Assembly (NCBI GenBank): GCA_013176395.1
Contig: JABMLP010000023.1
Location: forward strand, 868,001-932,000
Direction of reading: 5' to 3'
Length of the DNA: 64,000 bases
Source: Venturia oleaginea
Taxonomy: Eukaryota > Ascomycota > Dothideomycetes > Venturiales > Venturiaceae
The number at the start of each line of letters is the position of its first letter. Position 1 is the stretch's first letter. The translations under genes and the position numbers were made by a program. Below, piece after piece: positions 54,364-63,917 of this stretch. The notes beneath the pieces are model-generated. The model saw only the letters and a program-made list of their open reading frames with translations. It searched no databases and had not been told where the DNA came from.

Positions 54364-56258
54364 TGTAAGAGTTCAACCCTCAAAGGTGTTTCGCAAGTGA
54401 GGGAAGACAGCTTATATTTCAAGTATCTAAGTACAAAGAAGAAAGTGTAGGTACAGGAAGAACAACTTGTATATATAATCTTCCAAGTAGGAAAAGGACA
54501 TGCTGTCCTGAGAAGAGAATAGAAAGGAGTAGAAGCGCATGTGAAACGGTCCCTGAATAATCCCTGCTAGGCGCACGTGAGAACTACCAGGTAGTGCTAA
54601 GAATCCATCCAGGATAAGTTGAGAAAGGATCTAAAAAAAACAGCACACACAGCGAGAACTCAATTTTTGGAATTTACAGAAGTATCATCTAAGGATCATC
54701 AAAACACCTCTGCCAGTGGCCGCTCCGGCCTCTAGAGGCCATCGCGCGTCCCTCAGCGTCGATGAGATATCTCTAGAGTCGCCGTCGCGGCCACGGCAGA
54801 GCAAGCAGACGAATACATGAGCAAGCTACACGAACGATGCGTCCACCAAAGACAACAGCAACCATCTAGTCACTATCTCCCGGCTAGTCCATCACCCCAG
54901 ATGACACTGCAACGCTCCGAGTCGACGAGTCACTGCTAGAACGGCAATACCTTCAACACAACTCAAACACCAGACGCCCGGTGTGCAACAATCGGCACCA
55001 CACACCACTGCAACGACTAGACAATCTCTCCCAACGTCTTGGCAAACCGTCCTGCTACAAGCTGTTGCCCAGAGCCTTGAGCCTCTCCCCAAACTGTTGC
55101 GTCCCAGTTATGGCATTGGCAAGAGTAGGTGCGCGACACAGTAAGTAGTAAGGACGCATAGAAGGAGCCTATTGGCGGCAAATCCCCTCCCTGTAAGCTA
55201 GCAGACGTAGCCTTGAGCCTCTCCCCAGACTGTTGCGTCCCAGTTATGGCAGTGGCAAGAGTAGGTGCGCGATATAGCAAGCAGGGAGAGCGACTGGCAG
55301 CAGATAGGCTCCGACTATAAGACGACAGGTCTACAACACAATCGGTGCGACACGATACGGCAGCTGCTAGAGAACCTCATCTACTATCGTCTCCGCAAAC
55401 CGTCCTGCTGCAAGCTGATGTCCAGAGCCTTGAGCCTCTCCCCAAACTGTTGCGTCCCAGTTATGGCATTGGCAAGAGTAGGTGCGCAACACAGTAAGCA
55501 GTAAGGACGTATAGAAGGAGCTTATTGGCGGCAAATCCCCTCCCTACAAGCCAGCAGACGTAGCCTTGAGCCTCTCCCCAGACTGTTGCGTCCCAGTTAT
55601 GGCATTGGCAAGAGTAGGAGCGCGATATAGCAAGTAGGGAGAGCGACTAGCAGCAGATAGGCTCCGACTATAAGACGGCAGGTCTATAGCACGATCGGCG
55701 CCATACAATACGGCAGCTACCAGACAGCCTCGTCCACGGGCATACCCGGAGTATCACACCGAAGCAGCGAAATCACGACTACGATGGTTACTATTGTCTC
55801 CAGCATCACACAACCAAATACACCGCCGCATAGGAATCTGGTGCAAGGCAACTTTCACAAGCAGAAACATACTTAGGGAACCCATTGGCCTTGAGGGATA
55901 AGGCGAAACAGATAGACAAAGCTGAGCATTAGAGGGAGACTGTAGGTAGAAGGATAGCGAAACACGAGGCATTGCCTCTTGAGTCTACATAGCACAGATA
56001 TACTAGCAGAATAACCAGTATCTACAAGAGCCAGCGGGCATTTGGAGATACTGGTTAAGGGAAAAGAGGGAGGACGGAGGGGACAGCTGGTCTTGTTTCA
56101 GTGAACGGGGCGAAGTGGGGCGCGGTGGATTATATAATCTATCACGTGTCGGCTGTCTGATGAAGTCCTCCTAACCGGACATAGCTGCCTGATTAAGCGG
56201 CTGCAACCGAGTAGGATAAAATCAATCAATCAATTGAGAAAGGATCTATCCTTTGACA
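54364..56258 (-). repeat. 3' LTR of Ty3-C, split by retroposon copy 2
   Basis: LTR parts 54364-54633 and 56249-56258 together make the 280 bp seen at 61051-61330. Confidence 0.9.
54633..56233 (+). mobile_element. 1.6-kb non-LTR-type retroposon, copy 2
   Basis: About 1601 bp, nearly identical to copy 1 in reverse orientation. It is flanked by a 14-15-bp target duplication TTGAGAAAGGATCTA (54619-54633 and 56234-56248). Its own sense is plus: the 5' end is an A8 run then CAGCACACACAGCG, and the 3' end is GATAAAATCAATCAATCAA. Copy 1 has GAAAACAGCAC at its 5' end and one more tail unit. Both copies are the same length, so neither is 5'-truncated. No ORF above about 90 codons is present. Confidence 0.75.
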
Positions 56259-58719
56259 TTACCCTTCTTCTCCCCCGTTTCCGTTGGGGCGGTTCTGCTT
56301 TTTGTACGCCTAGGAGGACGTAGACTCGGTCCGTCGTTTTGAAAAACATCACCGTAGATACTTTCAAAGGTATCTAATACGACAGTTTCTGTCGTTCGTA
56401 CTTGGCCTTTTTGCAAAGAACACACTTTCCTATTTCCTTGAAAACTTCCTGTCGCATGCGCGGGAAGTAGAAGGTATTCTGAAGTCGTGAAAGGACAATC
56501 TCTGGTCGGCAATGACCATTGAGTGGAGATTCGTGTTGATGTAGGATGTACTGTTTCCTAAGGCTCGTGGGAAGATATACCAAGTTGTTGAAGAGGAGCA
56601 ATCCGTCTTCAATACGGGTATTCTGATCTGCTGATTGAATGTAGCCTTGTACATCTGGATCCTTTTGCTGCGCGTTCCTGACCTCTTGCCAATAAGAGGG
56701 CTTTCCTGTCTGAAGTGATGAGACTTGGTGCACAAGTGCATCACCTTCCTGTCGGAACAAAGCGCGTTCGACTTTCTCTTTTTCTACTGCCATGAAGTTT
56801 TCTCGTCGACTTAATGCATCGGCGTTAACGTTGTCCTTTCCTTTCTTGTAAAGGATATGGAAGTTGTAAAATGACAGTTCTTCTGACCATCTTAGTTGCC
56901 GTCGATTCAATTCCTTTGTCGTCGTGAAATTCCGCAGGTTCTTGTGATCGGAATACACGGTAATCTTGTGTTTCGCTCCTTCAAGATAATGCTTCCAGTG
57001 CTTGAAGGCATCAACTATGGCCATGAGTTCCTTGTCTGAAGTGGAGTAGTTGACTTCTGCTTTCAGGAATTTTCGTGCGTAGTAAGCTACTGGTCTTAGC
57101 TTTCCATCTGAATCGGGTTGGCTGAGACATGCTCCGAGGGCTCGATCGGACGCATCCGCCTCGACTGTGGCTGTTTTTTCTGAGTTAAACAGTTGCAGAA
57201 TGGGTGGTGTTGTTAACCGTATCTTGAGTGCGTCAAAGGCCTTTTGCGCATGCTCGTTCCATTCCAAGGTAATCCCCTTCTTCATCAATCCCGTGAGGGG
57301 TTCTGCAACTTCGGAAAAGCTTTCGATGAATTGTCGATAATAATTCGCGAAGGCGTGAAATGACTGTACTCCTTTGACGTTCGAGGGTACCGGCCAATCG
57401 CGGACCTTCTGGTAAATTTCCGGGTCCATCTCAAGTCCATCTTGAGAGACAAAACATCCAACGAACTTGATTCGTTGCTTGTGGAATTCGCTTTTCGAGG
57501 GTTTCAGCCGCAAGTTAAATATCTGTAGTGCGCGGAGGACGGTTCGAACGTGATTGGCGTGTTCTTCGAACGTTCAATAGTAAACCAAAATGTCATCCAT
57601 ATAAACAGACACAAACTTGTCTAAGTGCTCGCGAAGCACATTGTTCATATAGGCTTGCAGCGTCGCAGGGGCGTTTGTCAAACCAAAGGGCATGACAAGG
57701 TATTCGTAGTGCTCAAGGTGAGTGCGGAATGCTGTCTTCCACTCGTCACCTTCCTTAATCCTAATTCGATGAAAAGCCGCAGGAATATCGAATTTCGTGA
57801 ATCATCTGGCTCCTTGGAGTCTGTCCCTCAACTCCTGGATTAAAGGCAGCGTGTACGCATTCTTCACCAAAATCTCATTTAGATGTCGGTAATCGACACA
57901 CAATCGTTGTGAACCATCGGGCTTGGGTACGTAGAAAACTGAATATCCGGCGGGTGACTTCGACTCCCGGATGAACTTCTTCTTCGTGAAATCGTCGATA
58001 TATTCACGAAGGGTTTCAAGCTGATCTTCCCTCAATGGGTAGATCTTGAACTTCTTTGGTTGTTCATTATTCTTGAGCTTGATCTCATGATCCCATGGTT
58101 GGTGTGGTGGAAGAGAATCTTCGATCGATTCCCCTTTAAAAAGTTCTGCAAATTCCTGGTACCCATGGGGAATTTGGACCACTGACCTATCCTCCTCTGT
58201 CTGGAGACGATAGCAGTATGCCACTTCAACGTGTGTAGGCCTTTTCCGCAAAGGTCTTTGTGCTGTCCGTGTTCTAGCGCGCATGCTAGCCTGCACGGGA
58301 TATCGTTGGTCTGGGAACGTGAGCGTCAATGTTCTCCAGTCGATATGCGGATTGTGAGTTCGAAGCCATGGCAGACCAAGGATCAAATCCGAGTCTCCAA
58401 TATTCGTAACGTCTAGAACAATCTGTTCTTTCCTCCCTTGTATCCACAAGATTATGTCTGCTTCGTAGATCACTATGCCTCCATTGAAGTTGAAAGGTTT
58501 TCCATCAGCGATAGTTAGTGGATATGGATGCCGTTTCGACCGTACGAGTAGTTTCCATTCGTCGACCAATTTCTCGCTTAGAAGATTCCTATCGGCACCA
58601 GTGTCGATGAAGGCCCATGCTGGTACGTCGTCGATCTTTCCTTCGACTAGCATCTTGGATGTACCAAGGTTGTTCAGAAAATGAGGCGCTTCATTAGGAT
58701 TCAACAGGGGCCTCTCCAC
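56259..58719 (-). pseudogene. pol: Ty3-C pol remnant
   Basis: Minus-strand fragments in order: protease (AFIDTGADRNLLSEKLV) and RT start (YVPKPDGSQRLCVDYRHLNE) in 58719-57802; RT middle (VYMDDILVY) readable at 57800-57560 but interrupted by two stops; then RT end, RNase H (TVEADASDRALGACLSQ, YSDHKNLRNF) and the start of the integrase zinc finger in 57513-56374. At about 56390-56400 the integrase finger (CVLCKKAKYERQ) fuses to the far C-terminus (LDTFESIYGDVFQNDG), so the integrase core and chromodomain are missing. One stop reads TGA where a Trp TGG is expected, a G-to-A change as made by repeat-induced point mutation. Confidence 0.85.
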
Positions 58720-59990
58720 TGTTGATCCTCCTCGTTTCCCGAATTCTCATGCCATTTGCGTGCTTGCTTGTTTTGACTGCGATGTCCAATCGTCGGACAA
58801 GGTGTCGAAGGTTCCTTGCCCCATTCGGATGGTATGGGCAGGTGAAGTCAAGGCATGCATTTGGATAGACGTCTTTGCACTGAGAATCGTCCTGATCAAT
58901 TGCTCGTTCAACGTCTCGTGTCAAACGTGAGAGCCGGAAGGTCATAAACTCTAGATCTTCCTTCGATTCTCCTTCGTTGGAGTTGTCTTCTACTGTAGAC
59001 TCACTGTCGTCGCCCGACATAGACTGTAGAGATTCGTTTTCGTTTGGTGTAGACCAACTCCCGGAAATGGCTGGCAACTCTTGGAGTATTTCTCCAAGAT
59101 CTTTCATTTCCTGGTGCTGAGGTAAATCGCATTCCTCATACTCGCAACAATTCATAGGTGAGTGTCTGTGGTGGACGTGCTGTACATCTGTACTGATGTT
59201 TGGGATTTTCATGATCTTCCTGAGGGTCGTATTGTTGACTTCCTTTTCGTGAACCCAGTGGAATTCCCAATCTGGTTCTCCTGGGTCTTCCTCGGACTTG
59301 TGCTCCCACAGTGGGCATTCTTTGACTTTGTACCAGTTCGATGGAATCATCCAGTGAAGATCGTGTTCCGGATTCTTTCTCATGCTTGGGTATCTGCTGA
59401 TAACTTTGACAGCAGCCATTGTATTCCCAACCCCGAATTGGTTTGTGCCATACTCTGCTTTTGGCAATACCAACTGAGTGCCATAAAGACCGGGTGAGCT
59501 AGATGACGAACTCATCATAGCGAGATGTCCTTTGACATTGCCGTTACCTTGGTAACCTCCTCTATCCCGAGGGTAGTATCCGGAGCTCTGCTTCTCGGAT
59601 AGGTGTACTTTGCAGTCGTCCTCATAACAAGCCGTCCAGCTCAGTATGTTGTGGATTGGCGGTACTGACGCATCGGATTGTAAAGCCTTGAGGTGTTCTG
59701 AGCCCATGGGTGAGTTTCCGAATCGTTGTCCCTGATTCGTGAAACGTCCAGTGTTGTTCTTTTTTTTGGGCTTTCTGACCTGTACCCTTCTTGGATCCAC
59801 GTGGAGCGCTCTGAATCTTGTCGAGCTCCATTGGCTGCGGTCCGTATGAATCAACCCAAACACCTATATTCGCACGACTGTTGTTTCCATGTCCTCGATA
59901 AGAACTAACTCCCTTCCTCTGAAGTTTTCTTTCGAATAGGCGGTTATCAATCTTGATTGACGTTCCAATCATCGAGTACAGGCTCTGAGG
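58694..59990 (-). pseudogene. gag: Ty3-C gag remnant
   Basis: Two overlapping frames: 59972-59622 holds IDNRLFERKLQRKG and YGPQPMELDKIQ. 59863-58694 holds the Cys/His segment CYEDDCKVHLSEK, an acidic region and the C-terminus, overlapping pol. The N-terminal capsid part is gone, and leader sequence (about 60020) joins directly to the middle of gag. Confidence 0.75.
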
Positions 59991-60138
59991 CTGAGTTTCC
60001 TTCCGACTGATTTCATCCTTGACAGTCTGCTCTGCAACCCTTATTACTAAGGACGGAGCTCCTAGGGACTATGAAGGTCAACGGTATTGAATCTCTCTTC
60101 CTAACTCTTTCTTTCCTCAGCTTATTACAGCTTCAACT

Positions 60139-60160
60139 CCTAAGACTACGCTGTCTTAGG
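60139..60160 (-). promoter_or_regulatory. Conserved leader hairpin in Ty3-C
   Basis: The same perfect 8-bp stem and 6-nt loop as at 22533-22554 (CCTAAGAC...GTCTTAGG), in an otherwise diverged leader. Confidence 0.5.
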
Positions 60161-60425
60161 ATGACCTCTGATTTCCTCTTTGTAAATTTTGCGAGAATTT
60201 ACTGTGGATTGGCCCTTACAGTTGGCCCTTGCTTCTTGGAGATTCTAGCACCTTCTAGAAAATCTCAGCTTGAATTCTCTTGAATTCCCTTTTTGTTTGG
60301 CCCTTGAGGTTGGCTCTTGAGGTTGGCCTTTGAGGTTGGCCCTTGCTTCTTGGGTTAGGACAAGTATCCTCTTCTTGAAATTCCTTTTTGTTTGGCCCTT
60401 GAGGTTGGCCCTTGCTTCTTGGGTT

Positions 60426-60700
60426 AGGTGTCCTCTTTAGGACCTTGACTCTACAGGCTCTTCCTGAGACTACTGAAATGGCTGGGGTGTCCTCTTTAGG
60501 ACCTTGACTCTGCAGGCTCGTCCTGAGAGTACTGAAAATGGCTTGGGTGTCCTCTTTAGGACCTTGACTCTACAGGCTCTTCCTGAGAGTACTGAAATGG
60601 CTGGGGTGTCCTCTTTAGGACCTTGACTCTGCAGGCTCGTCCTGAGAGTACTGAAAAAGGCTTGGGTGTCCTCTTTAGGACCTTGACTCACCAACAGGAT
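60426..60700. repeat. 59-60-bp minisatellite in the Ty3-C leader
   Basis: Four complete units and one partial, starting GGGTGTCCTCTTTAGGACC at about 60426, 60485, 60544, 60603 and 60663. Odd and even units differ (CTACAGG against CTGCAGG), giving a higher-order period of about 119 bp. Each unit holds the self-complementary GTCC...GGAC arms. Confidence 0.85.
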
Positions 60701-60869
60701 TGACCTGGGAGTACTTTAAACTTGTGGGTGTCACTTTGGACGTTGTTGATATCCCTTCGCAAAGGACAAGTTTCAACAACTCTCAATCTTCGACGTTCGT
60801 GATTACTACACAATGAGAAGATGTAGCATCCGTCCTAGGTTATGAGGTACCTAGCAAACTCTTTCTCAA

Positions 60870-60981
60870 TGCCTCGCTCAATGGAGGGCTTTCCCAGTGC
60901 CTCGCTCGATGGAGGGCTTTCTCGGTACCTCACTCGATGGAGGGCTTTCTCGGTACCTCGCTCAATGGAAGGCTTTCTCTT
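60870..60981. repeat. 28-bp minisatellite in the Ty3-C leader
   Basis: Four units of about 28 bp with core CTCGCTCGATGGAGGGCTTT, between the 59-bp minisatellite and the 5' LTR. Confidence 0.85.
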
Positions 60982-61038
60982 TGCTCTGACGATTGCTGCA
61001 GAGACTCTCTCTTACTGTCAGCAAGAGGTATTGGTGCG

Positions 61039-61049
61039 GTACTTAGATA
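61039..61049 (-). promoter_or_regulatory. Primer-binding site of Ty3-C (self-priming type)
   Basis: On the minus strand TATCTAAGTAC starts 1 nt after the LTR. Its exact complement GTACTTAGATA is inside the LTR (plus coordinates 61121-61111). Same pair as in Ty3-B. Confidence 0.65.
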
Positions 61050-61050
61050 A

Positions 61051-61330
61051 TGTAAGAGTTCAACCCTCAAAGGTGTTTCGCAAGTGAGGGAAGACAGCTT
61101 ATATTTCAAGTATCTAAGTACAAAGAAGAAAGTGTAGGTACAGGAAGAACAACTTGTATATATAATCTTCCAAGTAGGAAAAGGACATGCTGTCCTGAGA
61201 AGAGAATAGAAAGGAGTAGAAGCGCATGTGAAACGGTCCCTGAATAATCCCTGCTAGGCGCACGTGAGAACTACCAGGTAGTGCTAAGAATCCATCCAGG
61301 ATAAGTTGAGAAAGGATCTATCCTTTGACA
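61051..61330 (-). repeat. 5' LTR of Ty3-C
   Basis: 280 bp, minus-strand ends TGTCAAAGG...CTCTTACA. It shares its distal half, including TATATATA and GTACTTAGATA, with the Ty3-B LTR. Confidence 0.92.
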
Positions 61331-61914
61331 GCTCCTATGTGAGAAACATAAAACATGAGATAACCACGAAAAGAGAAAGGAAAGTCCGCCCAACGTCCTC
61401 CCTATATACCGTTCTGGTTCTGGGTGCCAAGGTGTATTCCCACACCTCTTAGCCTTTTCGCACACTTCCCACACCTGTAAGCCTTGCCAAGACCTGTGGG
61501 AACTGTGGGAATATCACGTGACTCCTGCACGTACTATTCTCCTTTAGGACTGACTTCGTCGCTCCAATAACTTCTTATTATCCAACCATTCTTTGCGAGT
61601 CCTGCCTTCCTGCTCTCCAGCCTTGAGGGGATCTGTAACAAGAAAGCTCTTACTTCCTAGAAAGATTGAGAATTAATGTTCTTTTGAAGGAAGGAAACGG
61701 ATTGTAAGTGCAAGGCCGCCAAGGTGAGCTAGCGAATCTGCCCGGATAACACGGTAGTTATCAAAGCTAAGCTGGGACTTCGTTTATCCTAAGCTTTCGA
61801 ATAGGTTTGAGTAGAAGGAACAATAAATAGTAAGGTAAGCTAGTTATCTCGTTCTAAACTGTTATTCAAGCTTAGAGTAAGAGTAGCTATATCGAAGCTA
61901 AAGATTGTAAGTTA
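61331..61914. other. Non-coding spacer
   Basis: Between the Ty3-C target duplication and the Fot1-like element. No supported gene. A+T-rich towards the right. Confidence 0.5.
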
Positions 61915-61956
61915 ACGTGTTCCACCACCGAGCTGGTCAACCCACCGAGCTGGTCA
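61915..61956. repeat. Left terminal inverted repeat, Fot1-like
   Basis: Contains CACCGAGCTGGTCA twice, almost abutting (separated by ACC). Likely transposase-binding sites. Confidence 0.85.
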
Positions 61957-61997
61957 AAAAGGCTTGGCACGACCAGCTCATGTTACGAATTTTCAAT

Positions 61998-63683
61998 TTA
62001 ATCGCTATTAACAATAGATTCTAAGTCCATCATGCTGCTATCTGATTCAGCTGATATCTCGATATCTTTTTTACAAGTTCGCGCATTATGCCCAGTTGCG
62101 CCGCAGTTCCTACAGCGCCGTTGAATTGGTCGGGCTGTTTCTTGACCACCAATACCACGAGCCTTCTTTGATCCCTGAGGCGCGACAGACGCCTCGGCAG
62201 CTATCTGCGCTGCTACAGTCCCATACTCTATAGTACCACCTTGCTGGATCCACTTCCTTTGGCGCGATTTTCGCTTTGTCATTACTGCCAACTGCTCTCC
62301 AAGCTCGCGGTTGGGCGCAACAAGTAGAGCGTTTTGGTGTAGCATCAATTCAGCGCCCTTGACAAGCTGGGAAAAGCCTGCCTGCGCAGTAACTGGTGAC
62401 CGAGTAAAGGACTCGCTTACGAGCTTGGATTGAGATCCAAATTCAAGAGTATTGCTTGGAGTCTTCGACTGCCACGGCGTCTCCTGCGGTGGGGGTGCTG
62501 GTGGGGTACGTAGCCGTACTTCAAGGCGATCCAATAGCACCTCCGCGTTGATAGGGACTAGCCCTACCATCTCAAAAGCCTTTCGACAGTTCTCTTCTGT
62601 AAACACGTCGAAAAACGCGTCTTTGAAGGCTGGGAGGAAGCCTTCTTTGTTGATATGGTAAACGCGTCGGCGTGCCAAGTCTCGAACTCGTTGAGAGTAC
62701 TTGCACTTCAACGTCGAGAAGCAGACCACATCAAGCGGCTGGAGGATATGCGATGAATGAGGTGGCATACAGAGCGTTATAATCTTATGTTCGAGGCAGT
62801 AGTCCTTGAAATCCTGGTTGAGATGGCTCTCATGGCCGTCCAAGATGAGCAGCCTATACCCCCCCACTTGACGCGCCTTTGTATATCCGTCAAAGTGCTT
62901 CAACCACTCAAGACCAAGCACGTTGTTTGTCCAGCCGTTCTCAGAGACCGAGAGCTTCCAATTCCGTGGTATATCTGCCTCCTCATACCATGCAGAGATG
63001 TGAAGGCGTCCTTTGTAGATAATGAATGGCGGGGTCGCATACCCAGCGGCGCAGATGCTCTGGATAACTGTAACCCACTCGCGATCGCCTGGCTGGATCA
63101 AATTAGGCCGTGTACGTCTTTCAGAAGCTGTGACGACCTTCATTGACCCAATAACGCCCATCTGGAAGCCAATCTCGTCAAAGTTGTGCGTATCCTCGTC
63201 GTGGATGCCGTACTTTGCCTTAGTGTCTGCAACGAGCTTGAACCACGCGCCAATAATCTCTGGATCTTCCTGTAGTATTCTCTGCCTATCCTTAGCTCGA
63301 TTGAAGGCCATCTTGAGCTCATCTGAGCGCGTTATAAACCTCTCAGCCCAGTTTTTCCCTACTGGCTCTCCACCGCGTACACCCAGTAGTTTATCCGCCA
63401 TATCTGCCACCTCACATAGCCGGGGCGCGAATCCTCGCGAATCGAGGTCGAGGATGTATTGGAAAATTGTCTGCTCTTCAGTCGTAGTGAGCTTGTGTTG
63501 GGCGTTGCGAGTATCTAGGCGATACGTGATTCCGTTGTATCGGCTAGTCAATGTTGAAGGAGGTACATCAAACGCTTCAGCAGCGCGCCGGAGGCTTCGG
63601 AATTGGTGGGTGTTATAGGCAGAAAGGGCAAGCAGAATTCTGCCTTCTCTGTTAGATAATTGCGCATTTTGTTGTTGAGACAT
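61998..63683 (-). CDS. Fot1/pogo-like transposase with C-terminal zinc knuckle
   Basis: Uninterrupted 561-aa frame. Order: psq-type helix-turn-helix (about 13-55, SLRRAAEAFDVPPSTLTSRY), CENP-B-type DNA-binding domain (about 62-135, LTTTEEQTIFQYIL...GKNWAERFITR), DDE_1 catalytic core with Asp169 (NFDEIGFQMG), Asp282 (LLILDGHESH) and Asp318 (ILQPLDVVCF), a DD35D triad. The C-terminal region is Arg/Lys/Gln-rich and carries a CCHC knuckle CRNCGATGHNARTC near 527-540 and an acidic end. The enzyme cuts and pastes the element at TA. No nonsense or frameshift is visible. Confidence 0.93.
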   Translation of the reverse strand: MSQQQNAQLSNREGRILLALSAYNTHQFRSLRRAAEAFDVPPSTLTSRYNGITYRLDTRNAQHKLTTTEEQTIFQYILDLDSRGFAPRLCEVADMADKLLGVRGGEPVGKNWAERFITRSDELKMAFNRAKDRQRILQEDPEIIGAWFKLVADTKAKYGIHDEDTHNFDEIGFQMGVIGSMKVVTASERRTRPNLIQPGDREWVTVIQSICAAGYATPPFIIYKGRLHISAWYEEADIPRNWKLSVSENGWTNNVLGLEWLKHFDGYTKARQVGGYRLLILDGHESHLNQDFKDYCLEHKIITLCMPPHSSHILQPLDVVCFSTLKCKYSQRVRDLARRRVYHINKEGFLPAFKDAFFDVFTEENCRKAFEMVGLVPINAEVLLDRLEVRLRTPPAPPPQETPWQSKTPSNTLEFGSQSKLVSESFTRSPVTAQAGFSQLVKGAELMLHQNALLVAPNRELGEQLAVMTKRKSRQRKWIQQGGTIEYGTVAAQIAAEASVAPQGSKKARGIGGQETARPIQRRCRNCGATGHNARTCKKDIEISAESDSSMMDLESIVNSD

Positions 63684-63721
63684 ATCGTGTTAATGAGGGA
63701 GTTGGTCGTCTTGGCAGAAAC

Positions 63722-63773
63722 TGACCAGCTCGGTGGGTTGACAGAAACTGACCAGCTCGGTGGTGGAACACGG
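63722..63773. repeat. Right terminal inverted repeat, Fot1-like
   Basis: The same CACCGAGCTGGTCA motif twice in reverse, but separated by an extra GTTTCTGT-containing spacer, so the two ends differ in the spacing of the motif. Confidence 0.85.
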
Positions 63774-63775
63774 TA

Positions 63776-63917
63776 TATGTACTTGAATCCAGCCCGATCA
63801 ACTATTTATAATGTTCTCATCAGGCGATGATTATAAATTGGTGAGTTCAACACTCAATGCAGCGTTTTTGCGTTGAATGTATTGAACAGGGAGGTTTAAT
63901 CGTGAAATTTCAATATA
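63776..63917. other. Spacer between two Fot1-like elements
   Basis: 142 bp of A+T-rich DNA with no gene. Confidence 0.6.

Larger units (their letters stand above)
54364..61330 (-). mobile_element. Decayed Ty3/gypsy element Ty3-C
   Basis: A minus-strand LTR element with matching target duplications GCTCC (54359-54363 and 61331-61335). The 5' LTR is 61330-61051. The 3' LTR (56258-54364) is split by the second retroposon copy. Without that insertion the element is about 5.4 kb. The leader with its hairpin and minisatellites is present. The start of gag is deleted, pol has nonsense changes in RT, and most of the integrase and chromodomain is deleted. The leader and the LTR end resemble Ty3-B, yet the RT and protease ([19 protein letters not shown]) are from a different lineage, so it may be a chimera. 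Confidence 0.88.
61915..63773 (-). mobile_element. Intact Fot1/pogo-like DNA transposon
   Basis: 1859 bp, flanked by TA duplications (61913-61914 and 63774-63775), the target of Tc1/mariner/pogo elements. The terminal repeats begin ACGTGTTCCACC on the left and CCGTGTTCCACC on the right (read inward). Each carries two copies of CCACCGAGCTGGTCA, one base pair apart from the usual single-motif layout. One uninterrupted transposase ORF fills the interior. Length and organisation match Fot1-type elements, and the copy appears potentially functional. Confidence 0.92.

Noticed and set aside
55265..55504. 79- and 87-codon frames present in both retroposon copies
   Set aside because: Identical only because the copies are nearly identical. 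They fall in the tandem repeat and lack domains.
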